A stretch of 64,000 nt of DNA from JAWQFO01 sp033436665 (GTDB lineage Bacteria; Pseudomonadota; Alphaproteobacteria; Rhodobacterales; Rhodobacteraceae): assembly GCF_033436665.1 (NCBI RefSeq), contig NZ_JAWQFO010000002.1, positions 682,001 through 746,000 on the forward strand, read 5' to 3'. Below, in pieces: positions 58,052-64,000 of the stretch (positions are counted from its first letter, which is position 1; each line of letters opens with the position of its first letter). The notes under the pieces are model-generated. The model saw nothing but the letters and a program-made list of their open reading frames with translations. It was not told where the DNA came from and ran no database searches. A program made the position numbers and the translations under genes.

Positions 58052-58968
58052 CGGACGGCCGAACAGCAGTCGCATGTCAGAAGGTCTCGGGTCGTGACAT
58101 CGTCGATGTCGCGGGAAAATTGGTTCAAAAAGATAATGCTTCCCTTCTTGAAAAGTCCCAAACCTCGGCAGGAATCGAAGCGGCACGCGCAAGTTTAGGA
58201 AATCACGAGTCAGAGATCCGGCCCGCCTTACGATCGAAATTGATTGTATCGCAAAGGGCCAACGGGGTTCTCAACGCAACAATCGGTGACGCTCCGTTCT
58301 CCGCCAAGGTTCGCACCGGCATGCTGACATTTGCACCCGCCGGCACGGAACAGCTGTATGAGTTTGACGGAAAGGTCAATAACACCTTCCTGATGATCGA
58401 CGACGCGCTGCTCCGCCGAGCCTCCGACAGCGATCGAAAGCTGGGCGCGGTAGGCGCACTGGAACCGCGTGCGAATATCTATTGGCCGCGGCTGGAACGC
58501 GCAGCGCTCGACTATGCTGATTGTGTTTTTTCTGGCGAAGTCGGTTGGCGGATACTCACCGAATCTCTCACCCTTCGGATCGCCTGTGAAATCCTGGTTG
58601 GTCTTGGTCATGGAGCGTACGAGACCGGAAGCGTGGCGCCGCTTTCGTTCGATGAAGTAATGCGCCTGATCGACTTCATCGACGCCGAACTTGAATCCAA
58701 TTTCGGCTTACCAGATCTGGCGAGAGTGCTTGATCGCGACCCGTTCGGGTTTTCGCGCTCGTTCAAGGCTGCAACCGGCGAGAGCCCGCATCAATACGTT
58801 ATCCAGCGCCGCCTGATGAAGGTGAAGGAACTGCTCCAGCACACCGACGACCGCCTCGTCGACATCACCTACGCCACCGGCTTCTCCAACCAGGCGCACA
58901 TGACCACGACCTTCTCCAAGCACTTTGGCATACCGGCGGAGGCGTGGCGCAGAATGGTGAGGGCGTGA
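58048..58968 (+). CDS. AraC-type regulator 2 of the array
   Basis: 306-aa protein. The N-terminal sensor-like domain (to about residue 200) includes the pattern GMLTFAPAGTEQLYEFDGKV. The C-terminal domain begins RLIDFIDAELESNFGL and carries the array-type HTH (DPFGFSRSFKAATGESPHQY, RRLMKVKELLQHTDDRLVD, TGFSNQAHMTTTFSKHFG). From about 58670 the DNA is nearly identical to regulators 3 and 4, including at silent sites. Overlaps both neighbours (ATGA and TGATG). Confidence 0.88.
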   Translation: MTDGRTAVACQKVSGRDIVDVAGKLVQKDNASLLEKSQTSAGIEAARASLGNHESEIRPALRSKLIVSQRANGVLNATIGDAPFSAKVRTGMLTFAPAGTEQLYEFDGKVNNTFLMIDDALLRRASDSDRKLGAVGALEPRANIYWPRLERAALDYADCVFSGEVGWRILTESLTLRIACEILVGLGHGAYETGSVAPLSFDEVMRLIDFIDAELESNFGLPDLARVLDRDPFGFSRSFKAATGESPHQYVIQRRLMKVKELLQHTDDRLVDITYATGFSNQAHMTTTFSKHFGIPAEAWRRMVRA

Positions 58969-59885
58969 TGGCTATTTCGCAGCGCATGGCGGAGCGTAAG
59001 CGCGCGGAGACGTTTCTCTCGGGGCAAGGCTGGATTGATGCCGCGCGGAAGATCGATCGAGCCGCAGTTGTGGTTCGACCTGAAGTCGAGATCGAATGCG
59101 CGCGATTTACGATTGCCGATCACTCATCCGAGATCAATCCCTCGGAGGTTGCGACTCTTGCATTATCGACGTCCTCCGACGGCCAACTACGTACTGAGAT
59201 TTCGGGTGTCGCTGAAGATTCCAGAATAAGGCCCGGGACGTTGACCTTTGTCCCTCCCGGCAATTCTCAGACATTCGACTTCACTGGCAAGACGACGAAT
59301 ACCCTCCTCAGCATCAGAAGCAGCATTCTTGAGAAGGTCGCTAGTGTCGGCCCTGGATTGGGCACGATTGGTGGATTGGAGCCGCGCCCCGCCTTCAACC
59401 GTCCAGCGCTGCATCGCCTGGTTGAAGAGCAGTACGCGGTCATGTCGGCGGGAGATAACGGCTGGCGCGTTCTGTCGGAATCGATCGCCCTGCGCATCGC
59501 CTGCGAACTGCTGACGATCTTCAATGGCGAGCCGGCGAAGAAGCCCGACGCGCCCCCCATCTCGGCCGCCGAAATCGAGCGCCTTATCGACTTCATCGAC
59601 GCCGAACTTGAATCCAATTTCGGCTTATCAGATCTGGCGCGAGTGATTGATCGCGACCCGTTCGGGTTTTCCCGCTCGTTCAAGGCTGCAACCGGCGAGA
59701 GTCCACATCAATATGTCATCCAGCGGCGCCTCATGAAGGTGAAGGAACTGCTGCAGCACACCGACAACCGACTCGTCGACATCACCTACGCGACCGGCTT
59801 CTCCAACCAGGCGCACATGACCACGACCTTCTCGAAGCATTTCGGCATGCCACCGGGGGCGTGGCGCAGGATGGTACGACAGTAA
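58968..59885 (+). CDS. AraC-type regulator 3 of the array
   Basis: 305-aa protein. The N-terminal domain is related in layout to regulator 4 (TLTFVPPGNSQTFDFTGKTTN) but differs throughout; the C-terminal HTH is almost the same as in regulator 2. Start ATG 58968 within TGATG; GTG 58965 would add one residue. N-terminal divergence with HTH identity implies gene conversion of the DNA-binding domain. Stop/start overlap with regulator 4 is TAATG. Confidence 0.88.
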   Translation: MAISQRMAERKRAETFLSGQGWIDAARKIDRAAVVVRPEVEIECARFTIADHSSEINPSEVATLALSTSSDGQLRTEISGVAEDSRIRPGTLTFVPPGNSQTFDFTGKTTNTLLSIRSSILEKVASVGPGLGTIGGLEPRPAFNRPALHRLVEEQYAVMSAGDNGWRVLSESIALRIACELLTIFNGEPAKKPDAPPISAAEIERLIDFIDAELESNFGLSDLARVIDRDPFGFSRSFKAATGESPHQYVIQRRLMKVKELLQHTDNRLVDITYATGFSNQAHMTTTFSKHFGMPPGAWRRMVRQ

Positions 59886-60802
59886 TGAACACGCCAGCGG
59901 AAACTGCTGCCATCAGGGCTACCGAGAGCATCCTATCCGGCAGGGACTGGCTCGAATTCGCCGACAAGCTCGAACCGAAACCGGTTGTTCTGCGACCGGA
60001 GGCCGACATCGGCTGCGCGTGTTTCACGGTTGGAACGCACGTTTCGGAAATCGCTGAGTCCGACGTCGCAGCGCTGGTCCTGTCAACGGCCGCTGCTGGG
60101 GATCTGCATGCCGACGTCGACGGTGCTGGAATGGATACCGCAATCAGATCCGGCGGCGTGACATTCATTCCGCCTGGATACGCTCAGAAATTTGACTTCC
60201 GAGGCCAGACGACGAACACGGTGCTCAGCATCAAGGGACCTCTTTTCGAACGGGTCACACGGATGAGCCCTCAACTGGGTGGCCCCGGAAATCTGGAGCC
60301 GCGACTGGGATTCGTGCACCCGGCGCTGCACCGTCTGATCGAAGAGTACTACGCGGTCATGGCGGCCGGCGACAGCGGCTGGCGCGTTCTGTCGGAATCG
60401 CTGGCACTGCGCATCGCCTATGAACTGTTGACGCTGTTCCACGGTGAAGCCTCGCGCAAACTGGAGGCGACACCCATCTCGGCCACCGAAATCGATTGCC
60501 TGATCGGGTTCATCGACGCGGAACTGGAAAACAACTTCGATTTGTCCGATCTCGCACCCGTTCTCGATCGTGACCCGTTCGGGTTTTCGCGCTCGTTCAA
60601 GGCTGCAACCGGCGAGAGCCCGCATCAATACGTTATCCAGCGCCGCTTGATGAAGGTGAAGGAACTGCTCCAGCATACCGATGACCGCCTCGTCGACATC
60701 ACCTACGCCACCGGATTCGCCAATCAAGCGCACATGACCACGACGTTTTCGAAGCATTTCGGCATGCCGCCGGGCGCATGGCGCAGGACGGCGAAATCAT
60801 GA
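59885..60802 (+). CDS. AraC-type regulator 4 of the array
   Basis: 305-aa protein: N-terminal domain GVTFIPPGYAQKFDFRGQTTN and a HRLIEEYYAVMAAGDSGWR linker close to regulator 3 (HRLVEEQYAVMSAGDNGWR), then the array HTH with A for S in TGFANQAHM. The paralogy is plain in both halves, but stronger in the HTH. Overlaps regulator 5 by ATGA. Confidence 0.88.
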   Translation: MNTPAETAAIRATESILSGRDWLEFADKLEPKPVVLRPEADIGCACFTVGTHVSEIAESDVAALVLSTAAAGDLHADVDGAGMDTAIRSGGVTFIPPGYAQKFDFRGQTTNTVLSIKGPLFERVTRMSPQLGGPGNLEPRLGFVHPALHRLIEEYYAVMAAGDSGWRVLSESLALRIAYELLTLFHGEASRKLEATPISATEIDCLIGFIDAELENNFDLSDLAPVLDRDPFGFSRSFKAATGESPHQYVIQRRLMKVKELLQHTDDRLVDITYATGFANQAHMTTTFSKHFGMPPGAWRRTAKS

Positions 60803-61704
60803 GTGGGCAGCTCATCACCCGGCAGGCGATGGTCGATGCAATGTCGACCCAATACAATGCTGAGCTGCATGAGATTCTCGGCGCTAACTGGAGACGCGTG
60901 AACACCAGCGTGCTGTCGCAGACGGACAATGAAATCCATGGCGACTTCATCGATTTTCATCTTATCGAGTTATGTATGGGAGGCTCCCACTTCCTGAGGA
61001 TGGAGAGCGATCTTGAAGCCGGAAGCCATTTTTCTACCAAGCTGTTGCCGACCGCCATGGGGTATGTGCAGCCGCATGCGCCTGTGCAACAGACAGTCGA
61101 AGGCAAGGCTAAACTTCAACAGATCTACATTGACGACGTCATTTTCCGCGATGTGGCAACCGCGCTTGCCAAGGGCGATCCCGATAATCTGAAATCGCTG
61201 GGGTTTCAGGGCGTTTTCGATCCGCAGCTCAAACGGCTCGCCGATCTCATCATGGACGAAGCGCGCAAGGGAGCGCCGGGCGGTGAGCTCTACGCCGATC
61301 TTCTTGCGCAACAGATCGCGCTTATCATTCTGCGACGGCGGCTTGGAGACGATGAGAAGAAAGTACGCATCAGTCCGCTTTCCGATGCCGAGGTTGCGCG
61401 GGTGATGGAATTTCTCGAAGAGAACCTCGAAGAAACCGGCGGCCTCGAAACCCTTGCGCGGTTGATTGACATGGACGTGTTCAGCTTCACCCGTGCCTTC
61501 AAGGCGAAAACGGGCGAAGCGCCGCACCAATATGTCATCCAGCGCCGCCTGATGAAGGTGAAGGAGCTGCTCCAGCACACCGACGACCGCCTCGTCGACA
61601 TCACTTACGCGACCGGCTTCTCGAACCAGGCGCACATGACCACAACCTTCTCCAAGCATTTTGGGATACCGCCGGGGGCGTGGCGCAGGATGGTAAGGTC
61701 ATGA
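60799..61704 (+). CDS. AraC-type regulator 5 of the array (mosaic)
   Basis: 301-aa protein with a different N-terminal domain (DFIDFHLIELCMGGSHFLRM, GYVQPHAPVQQTVEG) and a first HTH unlike the others (LETLARLIDMDVFSFTRAFKAKTGEAP). From PHQYVIQRRLMKVKE (about 61525) onward it becomes nearly identical to regulators 2-4. The switch inside one domain marks a conversion or recombination breakpoint. Its stop overlaps the start of a sixth, truncated gene. Confidence 0.88.
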   Translation: MSGQLITRQAMVDAMSTQYNAELHEILGANWRRVNTSVLSQTDNEIHGDFIDFHLIELCMGGSHFLRMESDLEAGSHFSTKLLPTAMGYVQPHAPVQQTVEGKAKLQQIYIDDVIFRDVATALAKGDPDNLKSLGFQGVFDPQLKRLADLIMDEARKGAPGGELYADLLAQQIALIILRRRLGDDEKKVRISPLSDAEVARVMEFLEENLEETGGLETLARLIDMDVFSFTRAFKAKTGEAPHQYVIQRRLMKVKELLQHTDDRLVDITYATGFSNQAHMTTTFSKHFGIPPGAWRRMVRS

Positions 61705-61768
61705 GCCCGACCAGGAACATCGCAGCCGACAAGGCGGAAGCCGACATGCTGTCGGCCGAATACACCTT
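61701..61768 (+). pseudogene. AraC-type regulator 6, N-terminal stub
   Basis: ATG 61701 overlaps the regulator 5 stop (ATGA) and the frame reads MSPTRNIAADKAEADMLSAEY, spaced like the first residues of regulators 3 and 4 (acidic/Ala helix, then a ...LS motif). From about 61766 the sequence turns into the antisense of an IS3 orfA, and the frame stops at 61874. The rest of the gene was lost. Confidence 0.6.
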
Positions 61769-61841
61769 CGACGGATGTACCGGCTTCGGCCTGCTGCAAC
61801 GCGAACGCGATCTGCTGCTCGGTGATCTTCGATTTCTTCAT
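61766..61841 (-). pseudogene. IS3-family orfA remnant (N-terminal part)
   Basis: Minus-strand reading MKKSKITEQQIAFALQQAEA then GTSVEGV is the N-terminus of an IS3-group orfA, ending at the array stub. The sequence up to about 61925 has the look of an IS 5' end. It is a different element from the intact one at 62273, whose orfA starts MKRSRFSDEQI. It may be related to the orfB remnant at 53182, but no shared sequence proves that. Confidence 0.7.
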
Positions 61842-61963
61842 CGGCTACGGCCCCTCCTCGATGGCCTATCGTAGCCGGAAATCTCTCATTCAGACCGGTC
61901 CAAGTTTCCGGGGGAGACCACTCAACCGCGGATTCCGGTGACCCCTGGATGAACAATCGGGGT

Positions 61964-62272
61964 CACGTCATGACGAGCCGGCCGTCCGCCAAGACTTCTC
62001 CACCGCTGGCCCAGCCCGAAGGAGCGTGGACGGATCGGACTTCGCCATTCTCATCGATCCCCAAGATCCGGTTTGCGAAAATATCCGAAAACGACCATCG
62101 ACCCTCGTGCCATACAGGACCTTCGGCGAAGCCGAACCCCGTTGCGATCGGCGACACTCCCGCCAGCACATCTGAAGAAAATGGACAGTCGGCGGCAGGG
62201 ACAGGGACTGCGTACATGCCACCGACCATAACTGCCGCCAAGATGCGAATTCCCGGGAACAGCAAATCAATT
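61964..62272 (-). pseudogene. SMP-30/gluconolactonase-family gene, interior fragment
   Basis: Minus-strand reading gives a signal peptide (ILAAVMVGGMYAVPVPAA) then FAEGPVWHEGRWSFSD, ILGIDENGEVRSVH and VLADGRLVMT, the N-terminal blade of an SMP-30/Gluconolaconase protein. After MT the frame stops at an IS-like end (TGACCCCGATTG). Codons 1-3 lie 1.25 kb away at 63528-63536, split off by the intact IS3 element. Only about 100 of the usual ~300 residues remain. Confidence 0.8.
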
Positions 62273-62288
62273 TGACCTTCTCCCTTGA

Positions 62289-63182
62289 TCAGGGCCGCGC
62301 TGAACTGGAATTCTCCGGTTGGTGGTTTGCGGTGAGCGCCCGCGCGGAGCCCGCAAGAGGCTCAAGCGACGGCGCGGTGGTGAGACTGAGAAACTCCTTC
62401 GGTGACAGGTAGCCGAGCGCTGAATGCGGGCGCACGGCGTTGTAGTGGCTTCGCCACGCAGCGATTTCCTTGCGGGCGTGGCGGAGCGAGCGGAACCAGT
62501 GCAGGTTCAGGCACTCATCTCGGAGCTTCCCGTTCAGGCTCTCGACGAAGGCGTTCTGGATTGGCTTGCCCGGCTCGATGAAGCGCAGGCGCACGCCGGC
62601 GCGCTCCGACCACTCGAACATGGCTCGGCTCGTGCCTTCGGGCCCGTTGTCGAGGACGATCTCCTCGGGCAGGCCATAAACCTCACCGAGCTCGTCCAGA
62701 TACCGCGCCACCCTGGCGCCGGAGATCGAGAGGTCCACGATCTGGCCCGGGCAGAACCGACTGTGGTCGTCAACGATGTTGAGCACGCGGAACCGGCGAT
62801 AGTCGGCGAGCTGGTCGCTCATGAAGTCGAGAGACCAACGCTGCATCGGCCGCTCCGGCACCTGCGGCGCGATCCGGTCCCGGCGTGGCAGCTTGCGCCG
62901 CTTCTTCGTGCGAACCTGCAGACCCTCTGCGGTGTAGAGCCGCCAGGTGCGCTTGCGGTTCACGACCAAACCCTCGCGCCTGAGCATGGCGTGGAGCCGG
63001 AGATAGCCGTAGCGGCGGTTCTCCGACGCCAGCGCGCGCATCCTCTCCAGCATGGCCGCGTCGTTGCGCTCGGCCGGCCGATACTGCTGCACCGATCGCG
63101 CGAGACCGACAATCCGGCAACTACGCCGCTCGCTCAAGCCGAGTTCGGTCATCAGGAAGCCCACGGCTTTGCGCTTCGCCAT
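62289..63182 (-). CDS. IS3-family transposase OrfB
   Basis: 297-aa DDE integrase: N-terminal HTH_21 region (YRPAERND...NRRYGYLRLHAML), catalytic core with D in SLDFMSDQL, D in VLDNGPEGTS and E in FVESLNGKLRDECL, and a C-terminal HSALGYLSPKEF motif. Full length. In IS3 elements the active protein is usually an OrfAB frameshift fusion; a run of five A residues at the end of orfA is a possible slip site. Confidence 0.94.
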   Translation of the reverse strand: MAKRKAVGFLMTELGLSERRSCRIVGLARSVQQYRPAERNDAAMLERMRALASENRRYGYLRLHAMLRREGLVVNRKRTWRLYTAEGLQVRTKKRRKLPRRDRIAPQVPERPMQRWSLDFMSDQLADYRRFRVLNIVDDHSRFCPGQIVDLSISGARVARYLDELGEVYGLPEEIVLDNGPEGTSRAMFEWSERAGVRLRFIEPGKPIQNAFVESLNGKLRDECLNLHWFRSLRHARKEIAAWRSHYNAVRPHSALGYLSPKEFLSLTTAPSLEPLAGSARALTANHQPENSSSARP

Positions 63183-63186
63183 GGGC

Positions 63187-63453
63187 CTACCAATGTTTTT
63201 GCAGCAGTTCCTTCATCGCCGTCATGTCGAGCATCTGATCGGCGACGATGCGCTTCAGCCGCGCGTTCTCGGCCTCGAGATCGCGGAGCTTCTTTGCATC
63301 CGACGCCTCCATGCCGCCGAACTTCTTCCGCCAGGCGTAAAACGTCGCGCTCGACATCCCGTGCCGGCGGCACAGTTCGTCGACCTTCGCTCCTGCCTCG
63401 TTCTCCTTCAGGACCGCGATGATCTGCTCATCGCTGAACCGGCTGCGCTTCAT
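63187..63453 (-). CDS. IS3-family transposase OrfA
   Basis: 88-aa DNA-binding subunit starting MKRSRFSDEQIIAVLKE, with the HTH CRRHGMSSATFYAWRKKFGG and a leucine-zipper-like end (LRDLEAENARLKRIVADQML). The start at 63453 has AGGAGG upstream. Ends four bases before the OrfB ATG. Confidence 0.93.
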   Translation of the reverse strand: MKRSRFSDEQIIAVLKENEAGAKVDELCRRHGMSSATFYAWRKKFGGMEASDAKKLRDLEAENARLKRIVADQMLDMTAMKELLQKHW

Positions 63454-63527
63454 GGGACATCCTCCTTCGTCCATTCAAAGGTGGAAAATCCCAGCCCGCA
63501 ACGGCCCGGATAGCGGGGAGAAGGTCA

Positions 63528-63548
63528 AATTCTCATTTTTTCCTCCTA
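63528..63548 (-). pseudogene. 5' end of the disrupted SMP-30 gene (RBS, start and codons 2-3)
   Basis: On the minus strand AGGAGG precedes AAAAA and ATG AGA (63536-63531), which join across the AATT duplication to ATT GAT TTG CTG and so to the fragment at 62272. The reconstructed N-terminus is MRIDLLFPGIRILAAV. This places the IS inside codon 3. Confidence 0.75.
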
Positions 63549-63624
63549 ATCAATGATTTGGCGAGAGGTCGACGTCGGTCATCCTGCCGTCGCCGACTGA
63601 TCGCTGTTTCTTCGTCGAAATCGA

Positions 63625-64000
63625 TCACCGCGCTGCGGCGAGCCAATCCTCGACTGTCGCCGAATTATCCGCCATCCAGCTTTCCGCAGCCTCGCGTGGC
63701 GTCGCACCGTCCTCGTTCACGCGGCGGTCCATTTCAGTGACGTCATCGACGGACAGCCGGATCGCCGAAAGCACCGTCATCGTCCCTTCGTCGACGATGC
63801 CTCGCAGGGTTTCGTGACCCAGGAGCCACGCCTTGTCGGGTGCGCCGTAGGAGCCGAGCGGATCATCAAGGACACGTACGTCGTGGGCCGCGTTGACCCA
63901 TTGCGGCGCCCAGAGCGGGAAAACGACCCAGTCCTCATTCGCGATGGCTGCCTGAAACGCGCCGATCCATTCGGCAGGCGGCGCGGCGTCCAGCGTATAG
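63625..64000 (-). CDS. Glycine betaine/choline-type ABC substrate-binding protein, C-terminal part
   Basis: Frame enters from the right edge and ends at the TGA at 63625-63627. About 124 residues are visible: EWIGAFQAAIANEDWVVFPL, WAPQWVNAAHDVRVLDDPLG and TPREAAESWMADNSATVEDW, the C-terminal lobe of OpuAC/ProX-type binding proteins. Its stop is about 90 bases upstream of the SMP-30 start, so the two were probably one operon before the IS landed. Confidence 0.82.
   Translation of the reverse strand, partial: YTLDAAPPAEWIGAFQAAIANEDWVVFPLWAPQWVNAAHDVRVLDDPLGSYGAPDKAWLLGHETLRGIVDEGTMTVLSAIRLSVDDVTEMDRRVNEDGATPREAAESWMADNSATVEDWLAAAR

Larger units (their letters stand above)
62273..63527 (-). 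mobile_element. Intact IS3-family insertion sequence
   Basis: 1255 bp with 12-base terminal inverted repeats TGACCTTCTCCC (62273-62284) and GGGAGAAGGTCA (63516-63527), two transposase frames and a 4-bp direct duplication AATT (62269-62272 and 63528-63531). Removing the element and one AATT restores a ribosome-binding site and start codon in frame with the SMP-30 fragment, which supports these exact ends. Confidence 0.9.

Noticed and set aside
61949..62275. 108-codon plus-strand frame
   Set aside because: Antisense to the SMP-30 fragment, whose protein motifs are clear on the other strand.
51951..64000. Prophage or integrative element with its integrase
   Set aside because: No integrase, capsid, terminase or conjugation gene is visible. 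Only the attachment-like scar supports integration.

Overview
The window is high-GC chromosomal DNA from an alphaproteobacterium of the Rhodobacterales/Roseobacter group. The genus cannot be fixed from the sequence alone. Supporting evidence is the set of housekeeping genes (a zwf-pgl-pgi operon, cckA with a TTAA-N7-TTAA CtrA-type site, recA with a GAAC-N7-GAAC SOS box, a suf cluster led by an iscR with one cysteine, Usg, DUF502 and DUF6356 proteins) and two copies of an intergenic repeat that I recall from this family.

Positions 1-51273 are ordered core genome. They hold a 5'-partial peptide-type binding protein; a likely small RNA with its own promoter and terminator; 3-hydroxybutyrate dehydrogenase and a patatin lipase; pseudouridine breakdown (psuG-psuK); thiamine-phosphate-synthase-like, TrmJ, heme A synthase, M32 carboxypeptidase and gyrA; a radical SAM protein; zwf-pgl-pgi; a thioesterase and acyl-CoA ligase; tRNA-Gly(CCC); glycerate 2-kinase, a methyltransferase and a RamA-like corrinoid activator; guaB, rsmB, cckA, recA and alaS; typA, an SMR pump, an Lrp regulator and icd; several hydrolases; then the suf operon (iscR, cysteine desulfurase, sufB, ybjQ-like, sufC, sufD, two membrane proteins, sufS) behind an Irr-type operator.

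Positions 51274-64000 are accessory. They begin with a tRNA-Arg(CCG) locus in which the 5' half of the tRNA is repeated three times in 179-bp units ahead of one intact gene, the sort of scar left at an integration site. Next comes a graveyard: an IS6-family element, a truncated NADP oxidoreductase, an IS3 orfB remnant and an AraC remnant. An AraC gene on the minus strand follows, then a tightly packed plus-strand block: two small cytosolic histidine-kinase-like ATPases, a Dps-like protein whose ferroxidase residues look replaced, and five translationally coupled AraC regulators with a broken sixth. Four of the five share an almost identical DNA-binding C-terminus on different N-terminal domains. 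The block is cut by IS3 debris. Beyond it, an SMP-30/gluconolactonase gene has lost its 3' end and is split near its start codon by an intact IS3-family element with AATT duplications. The window ends in the C-terminus of a glycine-betaine-type binding protein.

The most unusual parts are the AraC/kinase-like/Dps block, the tRNA-Arg tandem array, the promoter-hairpin-terminator small RNA at 1642-1752 and the twin palindromes after sufB.
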